64,000 nucleotides of DNA, from NCBI GenBank assembly GCA_005406025.1, contig BGZK01000837.1:62001-126000 (forward strand), read 5' to 3'. Both the position numbers and the translations under genes were made by a program. Source of the DNA: Eumeta japonica. Taxonomy: Eukaryota; Arthropoda; Insecta; Lepidoptera; Psychidae. This document shows, one piece after another, positions 34,065-49,000 of this stretch (positions within the stretch are counted from its first letter, which is position 1; the number at the start of each line of letters is the position of its first letter). The notes beneath the pieces are model-generated. The model was not told the DNA's origin. It saw nothing but the letters and a program-made list of their open reading frames with translations, and searched no databases.

Positions 34065-37000
34065 CTGGAAAAGAATATGTATTTACTTACATGTTATTAA
34101 TGAGATAATTACATTTTCACAACCCATAAATTTTGTACGCCCCATAAAATTCATACAATCCCCAAAATATATTCCTATCATTAAAGCTGTAATAAATGAC
34201 AAGAATTAAAATCAGTTCGTGGCAGTGATCGGTCGGTATTAATATATTAATAAAAAAGCAACATTTTGAACATTAATTAAACTATATTTTATTTTACTGT
34301 GAATTATTTAATTCATTCTACATTTGTTCAACGTTGTATTATTTAACTCATACCGAGAAACACTACAATTCAAAATTTTCGAAAGTGGAAAAAAATAACA
34401 CAATAATGACACCACTACATCACTAAATGGATAGTTTCAAAAGAAAGTTTTATGGAGGTTTTTATTGACTTCTCAAATGAATTATGATTTATTAAAAAAG
34501 AACTATGAAAATTAAGTGAACTTATATTTCATAGAAAAGTGTGTATTCTTCTCTGTATAACTTATGAACTTTATATAACCTATAAAATCTACACAGTATA
34601 TAAATTACGCGTTAAGGACTTCTCGTGACCTTTTTCGTTACTTAACTTCCACTACGAAGCCTCCCTTCGCCGTAAAACAAAGTAATGATCCCTCATTTCT
34701 TCCACCAGCTAATGATATATTTGATATTTCTTCCATTTTCTCCATGACTTACAAAAACGCTCAGCTTTCTTCATCAACTCGGAATAACGTCTATAATGTC
34801 GCTACCACATGTAGAGCAATTCTCCTAATAATTGAATTTTTGATATATTTGGGCCTTGATAGAAACCCATCAGGGTGTAGACAGTAAAATAAGTAGATGT
34901 TCACCTTATGGTTTTGTACTATGTGCTCACTTTTACGTGACACGTTAGCTAAAACTTATTAACAATCCGCAAACGATCCCAAACTAATCTAAAATGTTTC
35001 TGTAACATAATCTACAAGTATATGTAAAACCTTAAATTATGAAATAAATTATCCTAATGATTTAGATTTGTCTCGTTCAAAAAGTCTCGTTTAGAAAACT
35101 ATTTGGACTAACGTTATAACATATATTTCCGACGAATAATAATAATATTGTATCAATCTTTAATAGACAAACTATATTGATCCGTAACCAAATATGCTTA
35201 AACTGTTTGAATTCATGCTTTTTATGCGTATTAGCAGTGAAATTTTAGTACGAACGTCGCACGCAGCGATGATTTGAATGATCAAGTTAGCCATAACTCT
35301 TAACGTAATATAAACCATTCTAATTAATAAATCAATTCCTCCAGGTAGTCGACTGACTTATCGTGAAGTTCCAGAATGTTCAGAAAGATGTACGGAGGTA
35401 GCAGCTACGTTATTGTGTTGTTTTGTATCTAACTAATGTAATAACAGTGGCAGAGAAGAACAAATTTGAACTCAAATATACAAGAACACACATTCCATAT
35501 TTTTAGGTATGATACCTTAATTTCTACCCTTTGTCATGTGGCTTTAATTTCTTGTCCGTCTGAAGTTTCATTGTTGATTTGAACAGATATACGCAATCAT
35601 AACAATCAAATAAAACGCGATCATAACAATCGCTAATGTGATTAGGTATCAACTCACCAATAAGAGAACCCCAGCGCTGGGTTATAGTTTATAGGTTGCG
35701 CCGCTATGTACGCGAACGCCAAGTGATCTTTTAAGTCGACGGCGAAGTAGATGCCCCAAATCATTAAAGATATAGTCCCAGCCATCGCGCTTAAACCGCT
35801 GGATAATTCGACACCTAAAAAAAAATATATGTTGATTGAAGAAACAATTAAAATAATTATTTTGTTTGTGGAGGGGAAATGGGGAGTTTTATACAGATAG
35901 AGGGGGGAGTGAAAAAACAAAAGGGAAAGGCAGAAATTGTTGGAATTGGAAATAGGATCCTGATCACAATAGGTAACAAAAACAGAATTAAATTAAAACT
36001 AGTTAAAAATGAGATTTCTAAAAACATCAAAATGTCAATCAATGTAACTACGGAAGCGAAACCGCAAACAAAAGTTGGTATGCATATAATTGGACTTCAC
36101 TATTCTAGGGAAGAAGCAGAGAATCTATTTCGATCCGGACTTTGTTTTTTAAAGAAATTTATAGATTTGCAACTGAACGATATTAAAAAACTTAAATATC
36201 TATATTTAAGTAATTTTTGATGTAAAAGACAATAAACCTCCTTGCTATTTAAATAGTTTACATATACAATTATGAAAATAATGAACAATCTTCCACACAT
36301 GTGTACAGCTGAAAGATCAAATATATCGATGATCTTGTGACGAGTAACTCCCACATATAAACAACCACAACACCAATAGTAGTTCCAACGTGAATCTTGA
36401 AAAAAATAATTAGTTTCCTTCAATAGGTGTTAGTATATAGTAATAGTGAATAATTGATAGTGTATTGAACTTGGTTATATACTTTCTTCTTACACATTAT
36501 TTATATATATATATATATTCATCAGCCTCATTAATTTCACTAGTTTCGATCTTGACCATTAATAGCACGTAGGTATACATAAAGTATCCATATAATACAA
36601 TGCATAGTGGAGAGGCAATATGTAAACATTATAAAAGAAAAAGAGTATGATCTTTAAAAAGAAAGCATGAAATGTGTATCAAATGCTTTCTGTGCGCCGA
36701 CGATCAAGCAACGACTTGCAGCGGGTCTACCTCGAGGCCTTAGTTAAGATTCTTTCTTTAATACTGTTCCTTTCAATCATTAATTTGCACTAAAAGGACA
36801 GCCTTATAGATAGATTCTTCTCTAGAAGGTCGTATTAGGCCCGCAGGTGGTGGTAACTAAAATGAATGATTCTGTTAACAAAAGTGGTATGAAAGTAAAT
36901 GACAGCCAAGCTGAAGAAGAAAACGTGTTTATGAAAAAAGTAAAAGCATGATTGAATGTTATATACATACACAGAAGATTAATCTGTTTACACCTGACGA

Positions 37001-40000
37001 AAAATTTGATAGAGCTATTGAAAGAAGAGCGAACGCGGGAAATAAATCGAATGGGGCCTTGCTTTGTATTCTGAATAGTTAACAAGTCTTAAGAAAAGCA
37101 CATCTGGCTGTCTATAATGAGGTCTTGTTCGCTCTACGCTTGTGTACAGTAATAAAAATAGCATATGGCAGAAGAAAAATGAAAGTAGAATATTGATTCT
37201 ACCTTCATTTTTTTTTAGCTAGATCGCATATCCATTGCATTGGCTGCAGAGATGATATCCCTGCGTAGTTTAGGTAGAGTATATTTGCAAGGTAGACCTA
37301 CGAACAGTGATGTCAGAAAGCGGTGTGATTTGAAAGGAAATGTAGTAACTAAAGTAAAAAAAGGAATGTAGCTGTGCCATATGAAAAGGATAAAGAAAAG
37401 TAAACTGACAAAACAAATCTATAAAACGAATATATGTAATAAAAAGGGCGACAGACGCGTCCTAGAAAATTCAATGCGACCGTATTGGTGGCATATTAAA
37501 AAAGGGCCAAATTTTAAACGCCCGAAATCGAAAGGCTTGCCTAAAAAGATTGATTAATGTCAGTAAAGCAAGAAAGGTATGAAAAGATCATAACAATGTG
37601 TCAATCAGCAGTCTCTGCCTACTCTTCTGAGAAATAGATGTAAGTTCGGCATAATAAGGAATGAACTGAATATATATAAATACAACATGTTTTTGAGATA
37701 AGCGTAAACCACTCTGTTTTATAAAAATACATTGTCACTGTATTTTATGCACGAAATTGATAAGTATTGAAATGGTCAACATCAAAGGGTAATAAAAATT
37801 TTGAATGTAGAATGGTGACAACAACTTTTAAATAATAGACAAGTACACTATGCCTGAATTATGCAAGCGATACCTTTATTTAATTAAACATTTCTCAAGT
37901 TCCATCGCGATTTCTTCAGTAATTTCAGCACTCAGTGATAACAAATATATATTGTCACATCCCTTCTTTTTTCTTTATTATATTAGTGTGACGTTATAAA
38001 TTATGTTACATTTTCGGGCTCAAAGCCACAGACAAACATATAATCCTTATATACTTACATACTCATTCCAACACTATGCTATACTTTGTGAATGAACAAT
38101 GAAATTATCAACGAGACCTAGAATGAAAATAACATCCCACGCGAAGAAAACCGTAAGACGCGTTATCAATCTAACAAATGATTGGCATCGAGAACGTGTT
38201 CGAAATCAGAATATAAAGAGGGTTTTGTTTCGGAACTGAGAACAAGACAGAAATTGTAATCGAAATTAGGACGAGGATTGGAAACAAAAATGGGACCGAA
38301 ATGGGAGTCGAGAACGGGCCTAAGATTGTAATTGAGCCTGGGACAAGAGCGGACAGTGAAACTGAATTAAAAAAAAACTGCAATCGGTAGTTAATAATAA
38401 TTTAAACAGAAATCCGCTGGTTATAGAAAACTGATTTAGTTAAATAAGGAATTCGATTTATGTCAACACAGGCGAAGCTAAGGATGAAAATTAATATTAA
38501 ATACAATAGTATCCTCTGGAATGAATTATAAGTAAATTATGAAAGATGTTACCTAACCAAGAGTCGAAGCCATAATCTCTTATGACCTAATCTAGAATAT
38601 AACTATTAAATTATTGTTTATTTAAATATTTTTTTTAGATTTAACAGATATCATTTGCATTTACGTTCTCTATCAGTTCGAACTACGAACACAACATGAA
38701 TGACACTCCTATCAGAAATGTCATGATGATCATAAGTAAACTTTTACGCACCTGGCAATCCGAGCATCGGTTCTGTGGGGTTCTTAACCACGTTCATTAT
38801 CGCTAGTACGCTTGCGCTAATTCCGAATATTAGCTGCAAGTACATGAACACGTTGATGGAGATGAACAACGCATACGAGATCACCGGTTCTCTTCCCACT
38901 GAAAGAAAAATTAAAAGCAGAGATTATTCTTCTAATGATGAACTATAGCGACCGAGTATTAATATGAGATATCGGTCGAGAACAAAGAATAATCGGCTTT
39001 GAAGAATATTGCCTTGGCTATGGGTTATTACTGAAATCAAATACCATTGAATTAAATTTTGAGAAGTAAATTGTGGATGTGAATAAATGAATACAGTAGT
39101 AAGAACACCATGGAAAAGTATTAACTTTGATCTATGTTCTATATTAGGTACTATGAACAATCTGTAACGTTTGTCTGTAAATTAAATTTTTTTGTAAAAT
39201 TTCTTAATAGATGTTTGTTTTACGCCCAACTGACACCACTTCTACCATTCAAAAATATATGGTTTCGTTAATTTTTAATACTATATTACAGGATATAATG
39301 TAATAAATCCACGACACCATTTATCGATATTTAATATTTCTGCCGCGGAGATGGTTTTTATGTTAAAAATGAAAGAAATTTTCCAAATAATGTGTAAATA
39401 TCGTTTTATAGTGCACTCTATGGATTATTTTAAAAATAAATGGTTTAATCAGTATGGAGCGGTGGTGGCTCGGTGGTTAAGGGTCGGTTGCGGACAGGTT
39501 ATTAGGTTCGATTCCGACCACGACCGAATCCACCAACGAACGTTAAGCTGTCGGTTCCGGGCTTTATCACCGCGCTGATGACGACGTTCTTTAACAGCCC
39601 GCAAGCTGCACTGAGCCAGCGTGCAAGGTTTAGAGTTAAAACCCTTTTAATCTGAAATAAAAATGTCGTAGGAGGATATGGCTTAACAATGGGGTTAATA
39701 AAGTCTTGCACAACATCCAAATTTTGTGGATAAAGAGTTTGCTTTTTTTTCTATTTTAATTGGTAGAGTGGTAAATGATCTAAAATAAAAACATTAAGTA
39801 AAAGGATTTGGTATGAAACTTTCTATGGAACGGAGTACGATTATATTTTGTATAAATATTCCTTATTTTTTTTAAATGTTGGGATATGGCGGTCGCAATT
39901 ATGTGGGGGGGGGGGATGTATAAAAAGTAGCATGTGTTTTTTCGTCTTTTTCAGGCAAAAAAGAATCATTTATTTAATTACTATAAAACTGGGTATATGT

Positions 40001-43000
40001 CGTGCTCGCAAACGGAAAAATTTCTGAAAAAAAAGCCACAACTGTCCCCGATTTCGTCTGCGTATTCGTACTATTGAACCAAATTCCTGAACTGATTTTA
40101 AAACTCTTCCATGAATAGTAAGCTCTTTGAGTAAAATAGATTATTGACAATTACAAATTCTAAAAATTACTCCACTTACATAAAACTAAACTATCTCCGA
40201 GAAATACAGCTTAAATTTTATTTTCTATATCCGTATGTTAGCTCCGTCTGAATCGGAACGTCAACCGGTAACGGAATAGAAATCGCAAACAAAACAGAGA
40301 GCAAAATCGAAAGTCGAGATCGTAAGGGATTGAAAACCAGAGCGGAACCAAGGTCAGAATCGAGAATGAGACAGATGAGCATAGAAAACAGGCACGGGAA
40401 AAAACGAAAAGAAGATGTCGATCGGAATTACGTTTAAGATCGTAAACGGTCGATGTATAAGATGAAGGGAGTCGTGCTATGTACACGCCGAAGCAACCGC
40501 GGAGGAAGATACTCGTAGCTTTTATGTAATAATTTTGCATCGCTTAAAAAATGCTATGTGGAAAAACCAATGGACCCGGACTTATAGAACCTACGTCTTC
40601 GATTTTAATAAGTTTTAACTTTGAATTGACGCAAACGATACCATTTTACTTTTTAGGTGTCACTTTGAAAACTTCTCAATACGTCTGACGCGTGACAAGG
40701 ATAACATCGTATGATTTTTAAGGCAACCATCAATCACTGCTTTATATTGCACATTAACCGTCATTATAGTACGCCGCAGTGTCTTTTGGTCGTGGTCTAC
40801 AATCTACATGCATATCTTAAGATCTGTCCTCGACCTCGACCCTCCTTTCGATGACAATGACATATCGTATCGTGAATGACGGTGTAGCTCCTAAACCATG
40901 AGCAATAAAAATTTTATTACAGTAAGGATATTGCGTGTATTCAAAATACGATATGGCATTAAAGACATTTAAATAAAATAGAGACATAGCCGACATTAGC
41001 AATATTCACATATGAAGACCCTAATACTTCGATTCGGCGCGTCGCTATCTGTTGCTTGGTTGTGTTTGTGCGTATCATATTAAATTGGACGACTCATAGA
41101 TAAGAAGTTATAAATAAGGCCCCATTTTGGCCCCATTGTCCGTTCTAACCCAAATTGAAATCTCTTTGTACGGCACGTAACAAGAATCATCCTAGGAAAT
41201 GATTTCGTGCAATATAATCCAAAGAATTTAATACTGAGTTGGCATTAAAATTTATATTGACTACTGGAAGCGCTTTATTTAACCAGTTAGATGCTCCTGG
41301 CAAGCCTTGGGTTCCAACTCTGATCTTTCATTAATATATTTCATTTTCGTTACGACCTCGAAGACTTTTCTATAAAAACTTCGTTACATAAACAGGATCA
41401 TGTTTTTGATCCACTTTCTCCAGCATCTCTTGAAAATCCAAATCGATAAAACCCATTTAACAACCTCCTCGACATGAAATTTATTTATAAATTCATATTT
41501 ATTGCATATTAAAAACGAACCAAATTTCATGCACCCAAACCGACGAGCTTACATAAAAAAAATTATGGAAGTCAATGAAACAAGAGAGATATGCAAAAAT
41601 CGTACCATTTGTAAAAAAGTCTCGGCCTAGCATTCTGGGAAAAAGTCGTGAGCTTATACTATAATTAGCTTCTGCTCTCGTCTCCGCTCGCGTAGACAGA
41701 ATGAATCCTTCCATATTAAGTATATATCAACCGATTACGATAAATAATCGTGTTCATGATTGCTATCTCGATTTCGATTCCAATTCTCGATGCCAATTTT
41801 AATCATTTTCTATTGCGAACCCGATCTCGATTTAATTACAGGTTCCATTTCTGATCTCGCTTTCGATGCCAGTCCCACTCTCAGTTCTGACCTTTTCTTA
41901 TTCCGATCTCGACCTTGATTCTAATTTTGATCCCACGGTCGATTACGACTTTGATCCCTTTCTCGATTTCGAACTTTCCCGATCTTGAACCTCGATTTTG
42001 TTACACGTCCTGTTTACAATTTTGATTGCGTTACCGGTCACAGTTCCAAATTATGGATAAAGCCGCGAAAAATTATAATATCAATATAAAATTATTGCTT
42101 TATTTTATGTACTGACTTAACACCAATTTTCTGCTCGGTTGGTGAAACAGTGGGCAAGTTATAAAAGAACATACAGATAAACAAATAAAGACTTATGCTT
42201 GTTTTTATCAAGATCGGTGTAGCCGTTCTCAAGTTATAAAAGACGTTCCATACAGACAGACAGACTAACAAAAACCTATTACGTGCATAATCACATGTTC
42301 TTACAGTATACCAATTTTTATCACGATCAATGAAGTTGCTCTTGAGTTATAAAAGGACATACATACAGACAGACAGACACAGATAGACGGACGGACAGAC
42401 AAACAGATATGAATTTTAAAAAATGGTGGAATTGGGGTTATAAAACTAATATATATCACGAAATTTAAAAAAAAAATTAAACATACAGACAAACGCTACA
42501 GATTTATATAGTAGTATAGATGTATTATACGATCAACTACACCAATTTAAATGTAATCACTTTTACTATTTTTTCAATTACTTAATACGACAGCCACAAT
42601 TACCAGCCATGATTTTCATAATTTTGTTCTTATGTAGTACGCAGTATATATTTTGTATGTACTTTGTTAATAGTTTAATTTGATTTAAGTTAAAGTACCT
42701 TCTGCTTCCAAGGCAATATTCTGTAGCCCTTGAACCCATGAAGCTACGAAATACCCGTCCACGCGCCCCGTGTTAAGGAGGAAATTTGCATCCCCTTCTT
42801 TCATTAACCTGTTTCAAACGAATGACACATCACAAATGGACCCGTCTTTCCCTGTCATGTACTTCATTGACGACCGTTTGTAGTAAAACTGTTTTATGCT
42901 TATTTCATAAGCGCGCGAGCTGACAGTTGATAATTCATAGCTTCACCTTCGCCTTAAATCCTGACACAATACCACTTAACGAGACACCGCCTTACCCTAG

Positions 43001-46000
43001 AATAGCATAAGCTTATACGAGACCACCTGGGATATAAAATTTCCAATAAAACGATATGTCTTCCAACATTTTTCGCCATAATTAAGTAACTAAAAGCGTA
43101 TCTATTTCTTGCTACAAGTAATTCCAAAAATGCATCGTTTACGTAGTGACTCATCAATCGATAACCAGATTAATTCATTTATTATATTCATGATAAGGTT
43201 TAAGATTACGAATAAATTGGAGCACGCTTATAAATAATACTATCGCAATTCCACATACAGAGACATTTTGTGAGCAAAAAAAAACACGTCACTTTAAAAA
43301 AAATTGGTAAAACCAAATGTGCATGCCTTAAGCTCTCGTGTCATACGTATGCTATTTGAACTAGAGGTTTATGACAACATATGAGCTTTTCATCAAAATC
43401 CTCTTTTTATTTTTGATTTTCAAATAGTTTTATAGTAAACTTGAATCGAAAAAGGTATAGGTAATTTCACATTTATTAGACATCATAATGCAAAATAAAC
43501 AACTTCAACCTCTATTTTAGATATTTAAGCAAAATGGCGGATCAAAAACATGAATAACTGTCAGTTAAAAAAACTCAATTACAGCTAATCGGTATTATAT
43601 CAAGCTGTGATTTTCAATACAGTTATTCCCAATGAATTGGTGATGAAATTGAAAAATAAATTAAGTTCAAAAGTTAAATAATTGTTTAGTTATCGTGGTC
43701 ACACCCAGTGTAGACGGGATTTTCAGGCGACAGTAGAAGTATACCTACACTCGCGGTTAAGGCATGCAATACAGATTTTGGTACTTTTTTTTAAATTGGA
43801 CATAAAATCACGATACATCGATGCATGAAATAATTGCAAAATATAGTAATTTAACAATTTTAAAAGTGACTAAATACAAGCTTCATAACTAAAAGAAACG
43901 ATTTTCAATCGAACGTAAGTTGTAGGATGTCAATTTCATTGTTCCTTTTAGCTAGACGCAACGAGAGTCGCACTGATGTTCCTGATGATCAAAATGAACG
44001 ATGTAGTTGGTGTAGATTAGACGTTTTTTTGGAACGAAGTTCAATAAGGGGCATTGCGGAGGGTACCCCAGCCGGCAAAAAACGTCCGTAACGTTAAAAA
44101 AAAGTGTAAGATTTTTATGTATAGTCTATGTATGAGGCTGTACAGTGTCTAATGTATAGTCTACGTAATGACTGTTATTATCATTGCAGTTTGCTATTAT
44201 TGTTATATCATTCCACTAACATTTCACGATCTAAGCGTGGCTTGTGTTTTTTTTATTACTTAAATTTTGTTTTATTTATAAGTTTATTGAGTACAATTAA
44301 ATTTTGTTTAAAATATCAATATTTAATTTCTCTTAGTAAAGTATATTAAAATAATAAGAACACTATGTGGCACCATCTACTTTAGTATAGTCTATGCAAT
44401 ATCTATGCATCTAATTATTATATTGTCTATGTATCTTGTTCATATTGTCTATGTCTTATGTTAAATAAAATTCAGTCCGTTGAGAGCTACTTGTTGGTAT
44501 TGATCGTCTCTGCCATCAATTTAATTATTAATTTTATTAATTATACAATTAAAATAAATAAAAATAAATTTTATTCATTTTTATTATTAATTAATAAATT
44601 ATTTATAAACAAATATTTTTATAATTGTTGGTTATTATTAAACAATGTCAAAGTTACATAGTATATTTTACTGTTTTCTTTTTAGTTCAGAAATATATAA
44701 TTCCGACAATGTACAAGACAAAGGACGAATCGATTTCTCTATACTCACAATCTGGTTGTTGTTGGTTGACGTTAGAGTTATCGTCGCATACCAACGCCGC
44801 CGGCCTCAAGCCTCCAGCCAAATTTATCACCTACAACGTGAATAAATATTATTTAATAACTTCCCTTTCAAATATAAACGATTCTGTATTGTATTTTCTT
44901 TCATCACTGATATTCATCTTTCTTGAAATCCTTATGTTATTACTTCAACTGCATGTATAACTATACATGGCTATCGCGGAAACTACCCTAATGATTTTGA
45001 TGGAACTTCGTACTTTGATTCAATTTTGCTTCGCCAATTTATTTGTATAGATATCTTCCGTCGAAAAACCTGATAAGGAAAATAATTTTAAACGTTGTTT
45101 TATTTAGTTCCATTTCATTGCATTTTGAGGTAATATTTGACTGTGTTATAGGTTTTCTTGGCAAAACTCAATGGAAAGAAGTATGCTAGGGAAAAAACTA
45201 TCGGATAGAATAAGAACTGAAACCATAAAGAAACTCACAAAAACAAAAAACATTACAAAAACAATAAAAAATTAAAATTAAAATGGCCAGGTCGTATAAT
45301 TGCAGGGAAGGAAAAATGGTCGAAAGTAATAATGAACTGGTTCACAATTCGTAAGAAAAGGAAAGCAAGTGGACGACATTAAAGCCATAGCAGGAGGCAC
45401 ATGGACGAGAACTGCTAAGGATAGAGAGGAATGGAGTAGGACGGAGGAGGCCTTTGCCAATAAGTGGTAAACAAACAGGGTTGTCGTTGAATAATAGTTA
45501 AGCGTAGAGTATAAAAAATAAGTAAAATGTTAATATTTAAAAGTAGAATATGTAAACTGCAAATGTAATACTGTCTGAAATAAAGGCTATTATTGTTATT
45601 ATTATTATTATAGGTTCTCAACAACAAAAGGCACTACACGATATAAATATTCATGGCACTGTGTGTGTTGTTAAGCATCTACATATTTATTTTTCGTCAT
45701 GAACATTAGCAATTTTTCCCATGGATAGTTATCATATTCCCACAGCCAACTCTAAAGAAGCAGAGCGAAGCTCGGACATCCAGGCCCCGTCGTTTGATAT
45801 AAACTTCTGTAATTACACCATTTGTTTGAAATTTTTCTAAATTATTTATGTTTTCATGAAGTAATTTGGGTTTCCTCTTGCCACTAACATGAACTTTCAA
45901 AATGTACTTCAACATTCAGACATTACGGAATATGTGCGGCGTGTTCCCGGTGAGGTCATTATAACCGAAATTATTATTGGCGCGCAATACTGGAATCGAT

Positions 46001-49000
46001 CGTTGCAAAAAGAAACTGGATTTACATTGACACGTTCGTTACGTACGTATCTCAGGGTCGTCTTCAAATTCCATCTGGAATTAAATCTGCTCAAATTAAG
46101 CTCCTAAAATTGTCATTTTTTGGTCGAAAGTGATAATGTTTTTCCTACAGAAGCTGGAATCTGCATCATCGTGACACATGATCTATATTAGATTTATTAA
46201 GGTACTTATTATCAGTATTTATAACGAATTTTATTTGCAAGCAATATTTATTGGATAATCCATAAATGGAATTCATTACCTCCTGCCTTCTAGCGTCGGG
46301 GGTAGTTTTGCAAGTGAGAGCACAGGAGCCCACGGATGCAACGCACACCACTGAAAGGTTTAATAAATTATTAGAATAAATATTTGTTTAGTTCTTAATA
46401 TACTTATACTACATTTACCGCAATATATAATCATATTATGTCCTGAAAGATATGACATATTTCATTAAAAAAAAAATGTGTCGATACCAGTAAAACCTTA
46501 TTAGAAACCGCAAAAATTGAGTAATATATACAAGTAATATATATGTAATATATTATTATGATAGATATAAAGATTATAAATTAATAATAAAGAAGGGACT
46601 AGTAACCTATTACTTAAAGGCGTTGATCCACGAACCATAAGTTATAGTGTTCGCTTCTGAATTGACTTTGGAATAGACTAATGAGTTTTCAGTAGTCAAA
46701 TTGTCATTTTTTATGACATTTTTATGGAATATTTTCCACTTAGATAGGTATAGGATATTTGATGGAGGAGCAAGTGGACCGATGGTTGGGAGAGTGAACC
46801 ATCGGAACTCTCACTCACTAGACGAAACGTAAAAGCGAAAGCTGTTTTCTGTGAGTATGTGGTAATCTCGTCGATCGAACCGGCCCATTTTCGTGCTGCA
46901 GCCAAGTTGACCACAGCATAGACCAACAACATACTTTGGTATGCTGTGGTTAACTTGGCTGGCTTGGCTCAACATACCACATAAAATTATTCATATCAAG
47001 TTTTGAATATTTGATTAACAGAGTCTGTAACATTGAATTCTAATCAATGAGATTTCAGTGGCCAGGTATGGTGTTGAATACTCACTGTGGACATCATGAA
47101 AACTGGGAGTGACCAGGACCCTCAGAGTCATCTCCCCTCCATAGAGGCCATAGTTCAGTGAGCTCGTTTGACTGTCACCTTCTGCTAGCATATCCGTTTC
47201 TACCTAGATTACATATAACAATATCAAATGTATGTCTATTATTCACTGTGATATATTGAGATAAGATTTGACCTATAGAACATTTTTAATGATTGATGTC
47301 CACAAAATGATTTTAAATACTTTTAATTTTATTTAAAGAAAAAGCATTTCATATCTAACGGTTCCTTACAAATTTGTTTATGTATCATATTTCATCCATC
47401 AAGAGTCTCAAAAATTTTCGATACTGATACTGGTGAGATATCGGTTTAGGTAATTCCATTTTTGTTATTTATTTTTTCATAAAATTATTCAAAAAAACAT
47501 TTTTAATGTCTAAACTTTTGGAAATCTTAAATTTTCGTAGCGGAAAGTTACAAAATATTATGACCGTAATATGGAAAGGAAGCTACAAATTGCTTATCTA
47601 CAATCGCGCCCGTCACTTCTACTTACCGGGATTATATCGTGTAAGTATAAATATAAACGGAAAACAAACAAACACCATAAGAACGTCTCAAAGCCGGTCA
47701 ACTACCAAGGAAACTATGAAAGCCGTTAGCAGTTAGCAACACCAACACTGCTCTTTGATTAATGAAAGTCCCCACTGTTCGCCCGAGCACTCGAACTTGT
47801 GGGCGTCTTATATGTGGACATTTTTTTTATCTCCCCACCGCAAAAGAGTCACAAGAGAGATTTGGCCTTTTATGACGTCAATCTATTCACAGGCAATATA
47901 CGAAGGGCGCACTGAAAATTCCTGGAATGAGTTAGAGAAGATTACAATGAATGGTCAACAATGAATTTATTGTTTCTCAAAATATTCTCCGTTAGCATAA
48001 ATGCACTTTTTCATAGGAATATATCAATTTTGGAAATATTTATACCACTCCTCCCTGGTGACCTTGGAAACATGTTTTTTTCATACACTGCGATATCCTC
48101 TCGTGGTTGATGAAAATCAAAATCGCGTAATTAGTTCTTAATTTTTACGGACAAAAAAAGTCACAAAGTTTTCCTCCTTCAGAAATTTATTTATCTATTT
48201 GGCCTTGTGAAAACTGGCATTGTCGTGATGCAACTTGATACGACGTTTACGATTATTTTTACCGAGTTCGTCAATAACTTTCGGCAAAAAAGATTGTGCA
48301 CCAATCACTATTTACGGTACGATAAGTCTTCAAAGCAACAGTAGCCATGTCTCCAGATTTATTTAAAAAAAAGCAATCGTCGACTTGAGGCATGTCGCTC
48401 GCGCGCCACTTTGGTTCATTTTCGCTCATCTCGATAGACCCATACGGTAGATTGCTGCTTTATTTTAGGGTCGTAGTAGTAAATCTATGTTTCGTCTCAT
48501 ACCAAATTTGACACCCCTTCCTTAAACTTGGTAAACATGGCCTTACACCAAATGACTCGGTCCGTTATTTGAGCCTCAGTCAAATTGTGTGGGATCCACC
48601 GGGAGCTTTTTCATACCCAAACGTTTGTATAAAATTGATTGTTTTTCACTCGTGCCTATGACTAAGGATGCCCGTATCTCATGATAGGTCACATGTCTGT
48701 CTATTTCGATCATACGGTGCATAGGCATCGATATTTTTATTGTTCACAGCGGTGGACGGGCGACCGTCAGGAAATTCGTCACTGAGATTGACACGACCAC
48801 ACTTGAATTCTGCAAACCATTACAAATAGTCGTCTTGCATGGTGCTTCATTTCCAAAAGCAGTTCAAATGCGAGCGACGCTTTGATGAGCTATCAAATTA
48901 CATTTAAAATCGTAGAAAATTGTGATACGAAAATTTTCACGACTTAAATCCATAGTGACGCAACATTTAAAATAACACCACAATATAAAAACAATTGACA

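Noticed and set aside
33918..34100. Plus-strand open frame of 60 codons
   Set aside because: It is antisense to exon 8 of the clarin-type gene, which has a proper acceptor, a TM segment, matching phase and a paralogue.
35879..36220. 113-codon plus-strand frame and overlapping minus-strand frames
   Set aside because: Lysine/isoleucine-rich composition expected from AT-rich intron DNA; no homology, no splice context.
38752..46280. Direct joining of exon 3 to exon 6
   Set aside because: The phases conflict (0 against 1). Exons 4 and 5 supply exactly the needed phase change and add coherent loop sequence.
46166..46351. Reading exon 3 through to the stop at 46166
   Set aside because: Composition changes sharply at the GTAATG donor, and the read-through peptide cannot be joined to exon 4 without a stop or phase clash.
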